Positions 39,566-52,329 of a DNA stretch of 64,000 nt are shown in pieces. The notes under the pieces were generated by a model that worked only from the letters and a program-made list of their open reading frames with translations, had not been told where the DNA came from and ran no database searches. The stretch is from assembly GCF_023065955.2 (NCBI RefSeq), contig NW_026622963.1, positions 6,455,001 to 6,519,000 on the forward strand, given 5' to 3'. Origin of the DNA: Ursus arctos. Lineage: Eukaryota; Chordata; Mammalia; Carnivora; Ursidae. The position numbers were made by a program, and so were the translations under genes. Each line of letters begins with the position of its first letter. Position 1 is the first letter of the stretch.

Positions 39566-40189
39566 AAAAATTAACATGAAGAGAAGTAGCAAGACAGTTT
39601 TGTCTTTTATACAAGGTTTATAAAACAAGTACTGAAGAACTGCCACAGGACTGGATAACTGAGTTGTTCAATAAAAATTTACCGAGCATCTATGTCTAAA
39701 GGGATATAAATACTTCATTCAACTTTCAAATATGTATGATCATTTGATATGTGCCATGCTACATGCTGGGTATTAGGTATACCATAGGGAGGAGACAGAC
39801 ATGAGGCCTGGTCTCAGGCAGTTCACAGAAATAAACCCAGTCACTTTCTTATTGATCTCACAGTGTAAAAAAACAGAAAGATGTGTATGTAAACATGCAT
39901 ATAATCGTAATACCTGTGATAATACCACAATAGTTATGTGTAAGTTATAGAAGTAGCTCAAAAGAGAAAAATCAGAAAAGTTTTATAGAAAAAAATAACC
40001 ATCTACTGAAAATCACCAGGTTTGAAATAGCACCACAAATTAGGAAAATACCAACTCAACTTGCAGCTCTTTATGGTTTATAAAGCACTTCATATTCATG
40101 ACTGTCAATTAAAATCCATACACGATTGACTCACACACACACAACCCAGGTTTCTCTAAGCTCCAGGCCCATGTATTCAAATACTTTCC
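39566..40189. other. Unassigned, with a possible old repeat at 39690-39860
   Basis: GTGCCATGCTACATGCTGGG followed by GAGGAGACAGACATGAGG resembles a widespread old repeat wording. No gene seen. Confidence 0.4.
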
Positions 40190-40740
40190 TGACAATTCTT
40201 CAGGGTCTTAAAACTAAAGCATGTTCTTCCTCCTGAAATCTGATCCTATTCCAAGTTGTGGTAACACAGCAAATGATGCCATGATCTATTGTACAAGACA
40301 GAAATCTAGAAATCAGTCTTGACTGATAGCTTTCTCTCCTTGGTCCTCCATCACCAAATCCTGGTGATTTCACATCCCCATTATTGCTCAAATTCCACAG
40401 CTCATCTCCATGTTCACCATCATTACCCTACTTCTAGTGAGCAGACCACAGCGATGAATGGTCTGGCCATATTCATTCCAACCTTTCCCTATATTCTCCA
40501 CACTGTAGCCAGAGTGGCTTTTCTAAAATGGAAACCTAGTCCTATCACTACCACTAGCACTCCCTTCCGTATACCCTGCCCCACCCCACTTAAGATCCTT
40601 AAGCACTTTTCTATTCCTGTAGGACAAAGACAGAATTCCTTAACAGAGCCTATAAATCCCTGAATAGCGTTGCCCCCGTGCAACCTCCTCACCTCATCAC
40701 GTGAAACGTAACACTGCTTTTCATGTTATATATGCAGATA
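40190..40740 (+). repeat. L2 LINE 3' region
   Basis: AGAGTGGCTTTTCTAAAATG, then AGATCCTTAAGCAC and CAACCTCCTCACCTCATCAC, in L2 order. A 114-codon open frame inside it is incidental. Confidence 0.75.
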
Positions 40741-43700
40741 CTGAGTCACTAGGAGATAATGGCATTTTGTCCACTATAATTAGTTGCAGAATGACTGAAG
40801 AATCCTATTATTACAACTTCTAGTCCAGTGCTTTCCACTAATTATGCTATTTCCACTTCTCTAATCATCTGAAAATAAATCTTTGATGTAAAAATACAAG
40901 TGTATTTGAAAATTTTAAGCATAAGCTTGGATGTCCTTTATAGCAAAAAAGGATGAAAACTTCCACATTTGCATATCTAAACTTTTATGAAGCACCTACT
41001 ACATGTCACGCATGGCACTAGGGAGACAGCAGCGAATAAACCAGCCTAAGTCTCTCTTCTTTTAAAAAAACCACTTTATTGAAGTATGATTGACATGCCA
41101 AAAGCTGTGCATATTTAATGCATAAACTCAATGAGTTTGGGGATAAGTATACACCCATAAAACCATCACAACCATCAAGGCCATAAACTACCAGAGGCTC
41201 TTTTCTAATGGAATTTGATGCTCTAATAGGATAAGACCTGGTAAACAATTAAGGAAAACAAGAAACTATCAGGTGAGAACAGGGAAGCAGATGGAATGGA
41301 ATGCTGGGGATATATTAGAGTGGATAGACTGGGTAACCCCAAAGTTCTGAAAAGGTGATATTGATGACAGGATCTGAATGAAAAGTAACAGCCAGCCTGT
41401 GAGAATTTCCATTTCAGATGGAGGGAACAACTGGTGAAAGGAGTTTAGCATGTTCAGAAGAAGGCCAATACGGTTGACATATAATGAGCAAGCAGGATCA
41501 CAGAATGAGATGAGGGAGCGGAGGGCAGGTACCACCAGACCTAAAAGTGGGAGTCCCCAGTTGTGTCTTAACGTTTTTCAAGTGAGATTTCTTTAAGGAC
41601 TAAGACAATTCTTTTTCATAGGGTTCTTTTGGACACTTTAGAATCAAGACTTAAAAAAAAAAAAAAAAAATTCATCCCAACGTACTATTTTTTTCATTTC
41701 CAAGAATTTATTTTAAAAATAACCAGCAGAATCTCAACTTGCCTTGAAATGTTATAAGATTAACCAATTATTTTAGCATAATCGATATTATAATCTACCT
41801 CACCCATATCAGACCTAGAAACCTGAACAAACCTGGCAATGAACTACACTAAAAAGTCCACCGTAGAAGGAAAACGGCAAAAATGGGATTTCACAATCAC
41901 ATCCACAAGATAAAGCTCTTCAAATAACAAGAACACAGGGGCAACTAAATAAAGTCTTCCCCAGGGGGAAAAAGAATCCTAAATATAAACTAAACAACAT
42001 GTACGTTTAGGCAAACGGCCCTAAATATCTAATTGAAACAAAGAACAGGCACTGGATAGTACTCTGCAATTGTCAACAGTCCCCATTCCAACCCAAGACA
42101 AGCCCTGCCGCGGCTGAAAACTGAGCGAACAGCACAGAGCAAAGCTCACGAAGCATAAACATTCCTTGCAGATTAGGCTGCACAATTAAGAACTGTTCTA
42201 CAGTTCACTGGATTGGTGATAATTAAAAATATTTCCCCCATTCCATGCAGTCCAAAGGTTATTTATTCCCCCCTCTTATATAACAGCAAATTCGAGCTTA
42301 CGTAATAGAAGAGCAAAGAAGAACGTTAAAATAAACCAGAAAAACAAAAGCTGCACATCCAGCTTGTCTATCCCTGGCCCCGGACCCTCTTCCCTTTCTC
42401 ATTTTCTTTATCCTTATTTCATTATGCCCCATCCGCTTTTCTTTATCTCTCAAGCCTTCCACTGTACAACTGGAAGTATCTAGGTATGACTCAGGGAAAC
42501 AAACAGAGGAAAGGGAAAATTATAAGCCATCGAGCAGGTTTCTGACCAAGACAATAACAAGCTAAATCCTTCTTGAATGGAATTTCTCTACATAAAAAAT
42601 GGACCAAAAAGGTAATAATAGTTATTATTATTACTATTTAAATAATAAATCTAACATCTTCAGGACCGAAGGTAGCTATGAAATCTGAAGGGAAAAAAAA
42701 AAAAACTTTAAAGAACTGGAATCGGAAAGACTCAGAAAGTACTGCTTTCATGAGATTTCCTGACTACCTGGTTTGAGCCTATTCTAGTCTGTTGTATAGA
42801 CAGCCCTCCCTACTGCAGGGGCTTCTTAACAAATTCCTATAACAAGTTCCTATAACAAATGTTCCTTTACTAAAACTTGTCTAGGCACCCAAAGAGTTTA
42901 TGAAGAATAGAGACAGGATATCACCTCTCCAATTTTAATAAGTATCATTCGTTTTGTAATATTATTTATTTCACCCTTCCTCATTAGCAGAAGCATTAAA
43001 TTCCAAAGTAAATACAGATCTTAAACACAATAAATGACAATGTTTATCATATAAGGATAGAGCTCTCATGCCGTAGAAGTAAGATTTAGAATGTTAAGCA
43101 ATTGGTTATTTGGGAAAAATAAACTTTGTCCCTAGAAAATGTTGTAGAAAAATGTATTCAAATGAGAGTTCTTCAAGTGCCTAAATGCCATGAGTGAAAT
43201 TATTTAAGTATGAAGATTAAAACTGAGGAAGGTCTATTATGCCTACTACCCAAACCTACACACACCAATGAACGGAGTAATACTTCTGGTGAGTTTTAAC
43301 AAATATTTTTGCCAATGTCTGAGATAGAGAGGTGGACAGATAGATAGATCTCAAAACAGGACAGATTTAGGAAGCATTCTGTGTTTATTCCTAACAAAGT
43401 CAAGAGCAAAACAGACACACTTATAAAAAAGCCTCTGATGAGGTTTGACCGCAATGAAAAATAAGAGCTATTTTTGTTCCTTTGGCTTTCTATTTTTTCT
43501 TGGCTTTGCAAGGAAACATTGGCTAAACAAAAATATGTTGCAAGTACTCAAAAGATTCTTCAAGAATTAACTGATACAAACCTTACACTACAGGCCAATA
43601 TTTTTAAAATCTAAAACAAGAAATATAAACACACAGAGGGTTATAGGAAAATGTATGTTTTTGTAAACACATCAGAAGTTAATTGCTTTTCTTTTTACTT

Positions 43701-44035
43701 ACTGAATGAATAATACAGTTCTACACAAAAGTATAACTCTTCATTCACAGGGATTTTACATAGGATATCCTTCGAGTCTTAATATACGTCTCCCATGTTA
43801 AAAATATATAGCCAAGGTAATAATTACTCTCGTAATACTTACATTTATAATAAAAAGCACATTTAAAATAAAGATTCAATTTCAAAACTGTTTCAGAAAT
43901 ACTTCTTAGTGCTTTATATATACATAATTGTTAAACTCTAAGAACTCAAGTCATACTGTTATTTCTAGTCTATTGTTATTTCTTCCCAAGCGGGGCATAA
44001 AAAAGCTAAGCAATTTACAGTGGTAAACTGTGCAG
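40741..44035. other. Long stretch without a gene
   Basis: About 41068-41190 resembles an old L1M segment (CTTTATTGAAGTATGATTGA). 42617-42650 is TTA-rich. Otherwise nothing is recognised. Confidence 0.55.
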
Positions 44036-44050
44036 CCACTATTCATTCCC

Positions 44051-44070
44051 TTTTTTTTTTTTTTTAAGAT

Positions 44071-44101
<31 letters not shown>

Positions 44102-44264
44102 TTTGACAGAGAAAGAGAGAGGACAAGCAGGGGGAGCAGGAGAGGGAGATGCAGACTCCCTGCTGAGTGGGGAGCCCAATGTGGGGCTCAATCCCAGGAC
44201 CCTGGGATCATGACCTGAGCCGAAGGCAGACGCTTCACTGACTGAGCCACCGAGGCACCCCCCA
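44051..44264 (-). mobile_element. CAN-SINE with an expanded (TTTA)n tail
   Basis: T-run, then about eight TTTA units, body and head GAGGCACCCC. CCACTATTCATTCC is duplicated at 44036-44050 and 44265-44278. Confidence 0.97.
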
Positions 44265-44278
44265 CCACTATTCATTCC

Positions 44279-44751
44279 TTTCACTCCTATAACACCATCC
44301 CTTTGCCATGTGACTCTGCCATGCTTCCCATCAAGAGATGGGATTTATTTCTTCATCCCTTAAATCTGACCTGGACTTGTAAATTATTTTGACAAACAGA
44401 ATGTGGCAGAAGACCTTGTAGGACTTCTGATCTAGGTCTCAAGAGACCTTGTAGCTCCCCATCTTGGCACACTACCAGCACAGCGCGAACAAGCTAGCCT
44501 CCTAGAGCACCAGAGATCTTGAGAGAGAAGGATCCCAATCGCCCAACCATGACAGCCAGCAGTGCTGGCTAGCATAATATGCCAGATATATCAGTATGGC
44601 CATTTTAGACCAACCAACCCGTAGAGGAGCTACCAAATGACAGCAGCCACATGAGTAACCCCAGACAACACCAGCAGAACAACCACGCAACAGAGCCCAG
44701 CTCAAAGTATTGACCCATGCAGTCAGCAGCAAATAAAACAGCTGTTCTTTT
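44279..44751 (+). repeat. MaLR (MLT1-type) LTR fragment
   Basis: Ends with CAGCCACATGAGTAACCCCA, CAGCAAATAAAACAGCTG and TTTTAAGCCACTCAATTTA, the order of an MLT1 LTR 3' part. The same LTR resumes after the L1, from 45450. No internal or coding part is present. Confidence 0.75.
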
Positions 44752-44766
44752 AAGCCACTCAATTTA

Positions 44767-45434
44767 TTTTTTTTTATTTTATTAATAATGATTTTTTATT
44801 ATATTATGTTAGTCACCATACAGTACATCCCCGGTTTTCGATGTAAGGCTCGATGATTCATTAGTTGTGTATAACACCCAGTGCACCATGCAATATGTGC
44901 CCTCCTTACTACCCATCACCGGTCTATCCCATTCCCCCACCCCCCTCCCCTCTGTAGCCCTCAGTTTGTTTCTCATAGTCCATAGTCTCTCATGTTTCAT
45001 TCCCCCTTCTGATTACCCCCCCTTTCTTTATCCCTTTCTTCCCCTACTGATCATTCTAGTTCTTATGTTCCATAGATGAGAGAAATCATATGATAGTTGT
45101 CTTTCTCTGCTTGACTTATTTCACTAAGCATTATCTCCTCCAGTGCCGTCCATGTTGTAGCAAATGTTGAGAACTCATTCTTTCTGATTGCTGAGTAATA
45201 TTCCATTGTATATATGGACCACAACTTCTTAATCCAGTAATCTGTTGCAGGGCATCTCGGCTCCTTCCACGATTTAGCTATTGTGGACATTGCTGCTATG
45301 AACATTGGGGTGCATATGGCCCTTCTCTTCACTACGTCTGTATCTTTGGGGTAAACACCCAGTAGTGCAATGGCTGGATCATAGGGTAGCTCAATTTTTA
45401 ACTTTTTAAGGGACCTCCACACGGTTTTCCAGAG
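44767..45434 (-). mobile_element. Young 5'-truncated L1 (carnivore subfamily)
   Basis: Minus-strand L1 3' end: remains of the ORF2 C-terminus and the 3' UTR, with an A-rich tail on the left. The exact 15-bp duplication AAGCCACTCAATTTA lies at 44752-44766 and 45435-45449. It inserted into the MaLR LTR. Confidence 0.97.
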
Positions 45435-45449
45435 AAGCCACTCAATTTA

Positions 45450-46074
45450 AACCAAGGACTGTCTGAAGCCATGGCCTAGACTCTCTCCACTAACCATAAA
45501 GCTGCAATTTACTCTTTGGTTTGGAAACAAATACACCTTATAGTCTAATTCAATTTTATTGCTATTATACAAAAGCAATCAAATTGAGAAATAATAGTTT
45601 ATTTTTCTATACATTACCATAAAAGGGGGGATAAAAAATAAAAATAAAAAAATAAAAAATAAAAAAGGGAATGAGTTGAGCACACTAATATACCTTTTTA
45701 CCATCTTAAAAGAAAATAGGTACATTGAAATCTGTAATTATAATAATATGAAACTGATAAAATTTTATAGAAAAAGTACTTTCCATTCCCAAAGATACCA
45801 CGAGTATTCATTTAAAATTAACAGCATTCATATGCATTTTATCCACAAAAACTGAATTCTATGTGACTCAAAGAAAATCTGAATAGCTATGCAATAAAAT
45901 TAAGAAACCATTAATTTCTAAGAATCTAATAAAATTTGTGACTTTAAACAATAAAATATTGCTACTGTACTGTTTAATGAGTATATACTTATCCTTCAAT
46001 GGAGACAGTGCACTAGGAGTAGGCCATGACAAAGCAAGAACCACAAGATCCTTTTCTATATATTAAAGGTTAGC
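45450..46074. other. LTR remnant, A-rich simple sequence and unassigned DNA
   Basis: The left part continues the MaLR LTR. 45632-45667 is an A/AAAT-rich run. Nothing else is recognised. Confidence 0.55.
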
Positions 46075-46079
46075 AAACA

Positions 46080-46270
46080 TTTTCTGTAGAGGGCTAGACA
46101 GTAAATATTTTTAGAATTGGCAGGCCATGTGGTCTCTATTTTAACTACTCAACTCAGCCACTGTGAAATGAAAACAGCCATAGACAATATATAAAGAATA
46201 AGCATGGCTGTGTTCCAATAAAACTTTATTTATAAAAACAGGCAGTGGGCCATAGTCTGCCAAGCCCTGT
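46080..46270 (+). repeat. hAT-type DNA transposon remnant, non-autonomous
   Basis: TAGAGGGCTAGACAGTAAAT, GGCAGGCCATGTGGTCTCTA and TGTTCCAATAAAACTTTATT match a very common old hAT-type element. Exact family not asserted. Confidence 0.65.
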
Positions 46271-46429
46271 TTTAGGTGCTCAATTATCTTTAGCCAAAGC
46301 ATACTGAGTTTATTAGTATGATCAAGCTAATTCGTTTGTGCTTTACAATGAGACCTATGAGAGAGTACTCTGTGTTCATATTCTACTATCTGCAAAATAG
46401 TACTACATATATATGACAGTAAATTCTGT

Positions 46430-47055
46430 ATCACCTTGGCTCAGCTATGGTGCCCAGTGTTTTGTCAAACACGAATCCAGATGTTGCCAGGAAGGTATTC
46501 TGTAGATGTGACTGACACCTAAAATATGCTGACTTGAGTTAAAGGAGATTACCCTTGATAACGAAGATAGGCTTCATCCAATCACTTTAAGACCTTAGGA
46601 GCGGGGCGCCTGGGTGGCACAGCAGTTAAGCGTCTGCCTTCGGCTCAGGGCGTGATCCCGGCGTTGTGGGATCGAGCCCCACATCAGGCTCTTCCGCTAT
46701 GAGCCTGCTTCTTTCTCTCCCACTCCCCCTGCTTGTGTTCCCTCTCTCGCTGGCTGTCTCTATCTCTGTCGAATAAATAAATAAATAAAATCTTAAAAAA
46801 AAAAAAAACCTTAGGAGCAAAAACTGAAGATTCCCTGACAAGAAGTAATTCTGTCTTATGACTGTCACACAGAAATCCAGCCTGAGCTCTAGCCTACTGG
46901 CCTGCCTTACAAATTTCGGATTTTCTAGCCCCCACAACTGTGTAAGCCAATTCATTACAGTAAATAAAGGATCTCTCATAGATAGATAGATATAGATATA
47001 TAAATATATACCTCTTACTAGCTCTATTTCTCTGGAGAACCCAGATACAGTAAAT
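46430..47055 (+). repeat. Ancient LTR-like repeat split by a SINE
   Basis: GGAGATTACCCTTGATAACG left of the SINE, then GTGTAAGCCAATTCATTACA and CTATTTCTCTGGAGAACCCA. This order recurs in old mammalian LTR repeats. No coding part. Confidence 0.55.
46603..46806 (+). mobile_element. CAN-SINE
   Basis: GGGGCGCCTGGGTGGCACAG head to poly(A). ACCTTAGGAGC is repeated on both sides. Confidence 0.97.
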
Positions 47056-47290
47056 TAAGGTAATATACCACTAAATTTAGAAAAAGAATATATATATACA
47101 CACATACACACACACATACATATATACACACACACATATATATACACATATATATAGATTTTTTTTGTGCATCATCCAAAACTGTGATAAAGTTGTGGTA
47201 GACTGTATTATTATTATTACTATTATTATTATTTGAGACTATTCATTCCTGTTTCCTTGTAAGATTATTATTATACACACACATATATTT
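46979..47290 (+). repeat. Compound microsatellite cluster
   Basis: (GATA)n at 46980-46995, mixed (AT)n/(AC)n at 47085-47158, (ATT)n at 47201-47232 and an ACACACATATAT run near 47275-47295. Confidence 0.9.
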
Positions 47291-47295
47291 ATATA

Positions 47296-48807
47296 TCTCC
47301 ACATGTGGATGTGTGATTTGTGTATCCTCTCATAGGGAAAGAATAGCCATCCTTAGATTATTGATTTGGGGCTCACCCATGAGATATGACTCGGCCAAGA
47401 GAATGTGAACAGATGTGACACACATCCCATCTAAGCAAAACCTTGAAGCAACCGTCCAGATTTGTGCCAGTCTTCTTGCTTCAGTCAAGAGACCAGCGTA
47501 TCTCCTATAAGGGCTTTTCCTTTAGCCTTGGTTCTAGAGGGGAGCCACAGGCTGCTTCTACAGCACATGTCTACATGTCTACATGGTCTACAACACATAG
47601 TAGGAAATGAAAGTTTGTTATTCTGAGAAGCCACTGCAATTCGAAGTAATTACTACAATAAAGCTGAACACCGCAAACATTGCCACCAGAAGCAGGGTGT
47701 GACCTTAACAACCTACCACCACCAAAAATAATAAAAAATACGTGATGTGGGCTTTAAAACTGGGTGATGGACAGCAAGGAAACTGTTATTAGAGGTTGGA
47801 AAAACGGCGAACCGTATCATGTAGTGGTAAATAAAACTCTTAACATGTAAAAAATGAGATAACTTGGTGAAAAGACTGGACTTGTGATTGGCATCTGAAG
47901 TGAGTGGGGACAGTCTTGTGGGACTGAGCCCTTAACCTGTGGGGTGTGAGCTAACTCTAGGTAGTCGGTATCAGGATTAAGCTGAACTGCAGGACACCGG
48001 GTTGGTTCTCACAGAGAACTAGGGAATCGCTTGGTGTGGAAAAACACACACACACTTGAAGTACAAAAGAACCATTCAGTGAATAGTGAGTAAAGGAAAC
48101 AAGTGTTTTCCTTTCACCCAGTAAACCCTTTCAATGAAACAAAATGGCTCAGAGGGGGACTCCCCACAGGAAGAGACTACGGATGTGGTCCCACAGAAGC
48201 CTATTAAGCTCAAGGGTTCTGTACTGAAGTCTAGAGAAAAATGCGTATGCCAAAGAATCAAGGATATAGTAATTAGCACATGGATCTGACTCAACCAAAT
48301 AGTTAAAAAGACATAAGGCAACTTCCAAAACAACCCCCAGCCTGGGTTTAGAGTCTGTTACTCTTCTAGATCATATTTGGGTCCCCAGGTTTCTACAGGC
48401 AAGAAGCAGGCCAGGAAAGCCGTTCAACCCTTACCTCATTCCCCAGTCAACAAGAGCGTGCCCTCCAATACTCGATTCAAATATGGACAACAATGATATA
48501 TTAAAGGAAACATCTCACGAAGGGCACAGCCAAGAGCCATGGAAAACACTGGACTAGGGGGCTACACAGAGGAGTATAACCAGGGCCAAATCAAGGAACA
48601 TCCCCCAGTGCCAAGAAAACGAGCCCTCCTTACATTTACCCAAAAAGATTTTTACAATTAATCGTCAGGAATCAGTGACTGCTGGGTGCCTCCATCCTTC
48701 CCACTTCTTTACAGGGATGTTTACTGTCGATATCCTATCCCTGTTCCATCACTGTACATTGGAAATTCGGAGGGTAGAAGGTAACTGGTCTCTGGATCAA
48801 GAAAATC
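47296..48807. other. Unassigned, partly old repeat
   Basis: 47400-47670 ends with TTCTGAGAAGCCACTGCAAT and resembles the end of a MaLR LTR. 47680-48807 shows no gene or repeat I recognise. Confidence 0.5.
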
Positions 48808-49740
48808 TTGGAGAGGATGTGGAGAAAGGGGATCCCTCCTACACTGTTGGTGGGAATGCAAGTTGGTACAGCCACTTTGGAAAACAGTGTGGAGGTCCCT
48901 TAAAAAGTTAAATATTGAGCTACCCTATGATCCAGCAATTGCACTACCGGGTATTTACCCCAATGATACAGACGTTGTGAAGAGAAGGGCCATATGTACC
49001 CCAATGTTCATAGCAGCATTGTCCACAATAGCTAAATCGTGGAAGGAGCCAAGATGCCCTTCAACAGATGACTGGATTAAGAAGTTGTGGTCCATATATA
49101 CAATGGAATATTACTCAGCCATCAAAAAGAATGATTTCTCAACATTTGCTGCAACATGGACGGCACTGGAGGAGATAATGCTAAGCGAAATAAGTCAAGC
49201 AGAGAAAGACAATTATCATACGGTTTCACTCATTTATGGAACATAAGAACTAGGAAGATCAGAAGGAGAAGAAAGGGAAGAAGAAAGGGGGGTAAACAGA
49301 AGGGGGAATGAACCATGAGAGACTATGGACTCTGGGAAACAAACTGAGGGCTTCGGCGGGGGGCGGGGAATGGGATAGGCTGGTGATGGGTATTAAGGAG
49401 GGCACGTATTGCATGGTGCACTGGGTGTTATACGCAAGTAATGAATCATGGAACTTTACATCAAAAACTAGGGATGTTGGGGTGCCTGGGTGGCACAGCG
49501 GTTAAGCGTCTGCCTTCGGCTCAGGGCGTGATCCCGGCGTTATGGGATCGAGCCCCACGTCAGGCTCCTCGGCTATGAGCCTGCTTCTTCCTCTCCCACT
49601 CCCCCTGCTTGTGTTCCCTCTCTCGCTGGCTGTCTCTATCTCTGTCGAATAAATGAATAAAATCTTAAAAAAAAAAAAAAACTAGGGATGTACTGTATAG
49701 TGACTAACATAATATAATAAAAAATATTATTAAAAAAACA
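48808..49740 (+). mobile_element. Young 5'-truncated L1 with a nested SINE
   Basis: Plus-strand L1 3' end whose ORF2 C-terminal frame stays open for 127 codons (48863-49246) before the 3' UTR and A-rich tail. It carries a SINE at 49479-49675. Flanking duplication is unclear (AGAAAATCT and AAAAAATCT). Confidence 0.93.
49479..49675 (+). mobile_element. CAN-SINE nested in young L1
   Basis: GGGGTGCCTGGGTGGCACAG head. The exact duplication AAAAACTAGGGATGT lies at 49463-49477 and 49676-49690, inside the L1 3' end. Confidence 0.98.
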
Positions 49741-49813
49741 TTTAAAAAATCTATATACGTAAAAGACATACAAATTCTAATGAGGTTCTAGACTTCAAAA
49801 GTAATGTGACTGA

Positions 49814-50008
49814 GGGGGCGCCTGGGTGGCACAGCGGTTAAGCGTCTGCCTTCGGCTCAGGGCGTGATCCCGGCGTTATGAGATCGAGCCCCACATCAGG
49901 CTCCTCCGCTATGAGCCTGCTTCTTCCTCTCCCACTCCCCCTGCTTGTGTTCCCTCTCTCGCTGGCTGTCTCTATCTTTGTCAAATAAATAAAATCTTTA
50001 AAAAAAAA
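49814..50008 (+). mobile_element. CAN-SINE
   Basis: Head GGGGCGCCTGGGTGGCACAG. The exact duplication AAAAGTAATGTGACTGA lies at 49797-49813 and 50009-50025. It is only about 140 bp from the SINE in the L1 to its left. Confidence 0.98.
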
Positions 50009-50129
50009 AAAAGTAATGTGACTGAAAGAAATTCTTGAGGCATTTCCCTTGACAAAGGGAAAAATATATTTTGTAAGCAGAAGAGAAGAAAGTTGGCATT
50101 TGTGACAAAGACAAATTGTTACTGTTCAC

Positions 50130-50510
50130 TATTTACCACCGCCATCCTTGGAAGAGGCTTCCACATTCCTGCCTCTGATTTAGAACTTGCTTATACTTCC
50201 AGTGGGAAGAGTATTTGTCCCTATGCACTACTCAGCCCAGCCACGTGACATGCTTTGGCAGTCATGACGCACTGCACACCTGAGCAGAAGCTTTAAGAGC
50301 CATCAAGAGTTTCAGTCAACCCTCTGAGTTCTCACCACCATGCAAATGGCAGGTCTGGACAGAGACTGGTCCTTCGGTCTGGGTCTTATAATGAAAACGT
50401 GCGGAGTAGAGCCACTGTACAGGTGGCTCAAAGTCTATGTGTAATGTACTATTGTTATAAACCACCAAGATTTGTGAGTTGTTTCTGCAGCAAAGTTGAT
50501 TAGTACAGAA
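50130..50510 (+). repeat. MaLR-like LTR remnant
   Basis: ACTTGCTTATACTTCCAGTG, then GAGCCACTGTACAGGTGG and TTATAAACCACCAAGATTTG with TTTCTGCAGCAAAG, like an MLT1 3' end. Confidence 0.55.
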
Positions 50511-50774
50511 ACTGAATGAAACAAAAGGGAAAGAATTATGTGATGCATGGCTATTATTCTGATAGCTGACTATAGTGTGAGATGCCTATGATTGTAGGTG
50601 AGTACAGTTCATGATGGATCGATGTTTCTACGGCACCTATTGGTATGGGTAAATATGGATTCTATAGAGGATAAATCAGTTCAATTTAGTTGCTGGAAGT
50701 GAGGTTGTGGCAAAAATAAAACTAAGGTTGCAAACCTGATAAATTAACATTTACTGTTAATAATAAACACTGCA

Positions 50775-50965
50775 GGGGCGCCTGGGTGGCGCAATCGTTA
50801 AGCGTCTGCCTTCGGCTCAGGGCGTGGTCCCGGCGTTATGAGATCGAGCCCCACATCAGGCTCCTCTGCTATGAGCCTGCTTCTTCCTCTCCCACTCCCC
50901 CTGCTTGTGTTCCCTCTCTCGCTGGCTGTCTCTATCTCTGTCAGATAAATGAATGAAATCTTTAA

Positions 50966-51000
<35 letters not shown>

Positions 51001-51010
51001 ACAAACAAAC
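50775..51010 (+). mobile_element. CAN-SINE with an expanded AAAT/AAAC tail
   Basis: GGGGCGCCTGGGTGGCGCAA head. The tail grew into about ten AAAT units and then AAAC units at 50964-51015, forming a microsatellite. Confidence 0.96.
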
Positions 51011-51054
51011 AAACACACACACACTTCACATAGTCCTCAACTCAAAAAAGGCTT

Positions 51055-51185
51055 TCACTACCATCTTCGTTCCCCATATAAAGCAAAAGAAACCTAGGGA
51101 GGTTCAGTAACTTGCAACATTAAATAACTACTAAGTGACAGAGTTAAAATTCAAATTCCAAGACTAACAAATTTTAAGCTTCAAT
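51055..51185 (-). repeat. MIR fragment
   Basis: Reverse MIR wording: ACCTAGGGAGGTTCAGTAAC, ACTACTAAGTGACAGAGTTA and AATTCAAATTCCAAGAC. Confidence 0.7.
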
Positions 51186-51440
51186 TAAAGGAACAGATTA
51201 TTTAGTAATCATTCCACTGAAGTGGTAACTTTATTTTATACTATTCACCAATTCTATAAGATAGATGCAAGAGAAAGCGGATACCATAAACTCAGCTCTC
51301 AATCTGAATCCTACTAAACAAATATATTATTCATAATGAATTTTCTGTTATACTCCACAATATTCTTATTAATGTGACAACCAGGAATCTAAAACAATAT
51401 AATTTTTATTTCTACATTTTCTTACATTTAAGCCATAGTA

Positions 51441-51625
51441 AAGACTTTATTTATTTACATGACAGGGAGAGAGAGCACAAGTAGGCAGAGAGGCAGGCAG
51501 AGGGAGAAGGAGAAGCAGGCTCTCCACTGAGCAGTGAGCCCAACTCAGGGCTCCATCCCAGGACCCTGGGATCATGATCTGAGCCAAAGGCTGACGCTTA
51601 ACCAACTGAGCCACCCAGGTGCCCC
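51441..51625 (-). mobile_element. CAN-SINE, older subfamily
   Basis: GACTTTATTTATTTACATGA at the tail side, GGCAGGCAGAGGGAGAAGGA body and head GCCACCCAGGTGCCCC. Confidence 0.95.
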
Positions 51626-52329
51626 TGAATTTTAAAGATTCAGATAAGTGATGGCCTAAATTTACCTTGTCAATACGAAAAAGACTTCCCAAGTCTATTA
51701 ATAATGCATTAAAATGATGGGTGATGCATCTTAGACTAAAAGAACAAACACTTTAAAAACCATTTATAGCCCTTACACTACTCACATAAACCACAAATAA
51801 GTTATTTTTTTACTATATAATACATGTTCATGTAGAAAAATTAGACAAGACTAATATGTATGTCCAAAAAAAGGTAGAAAAGAAGAAAAGATAACTTAGC
51901 AAAACCACTGCTAAGATAGAACAATAACTTTGTATTTTTCTTGTCTTTCCATACTTCTCAATACCTAGATACACATTTACTTTTAAAATCAAAATGAGAA
52001 CATATTATATACATATTTCATATAAACAATTATTCTTAATAGGAGTTCAATAGAATTGCTTATGAATGCATACTTCTAACTTGGAGAATTCCAGAACTTT
52101 ATTCAAGTATCAATCTTTCTTGCTCCATCTGCTGGCAACTAAGAGAAGCTTTTTTTTCTTTCAATTAGGTGTGAAAAATCAAAGGAAAAGAAGCATTACT
52201 TTATCATTATTAAAAACATCGTTAAAAACCTGTCTGAATGTACAATTTGGCCAGAAAGTGTACAGTGGACAATTTCTGAGTGAATTCCTATTAGCCAACC
52301 ATCAGTGGCTAGCATCAGAAAACACTGCG
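51626..52329. other. Unassigned AT-rich sequence
   Basis: No gene, RNA or repeat recognised. Confidence 0.6.

Noticed and set aside
40319..40663. 114-codon open frame
   Set aside because: It lies inside an L2 fragment, with no coding signature or splice context.
44036..44110. Regularly spaced short repeats resembling an array
   Set aside because: It is the (TTTA)n tail of a SINE. No CRISPR-like repeat-spacer structure occurs in the window.
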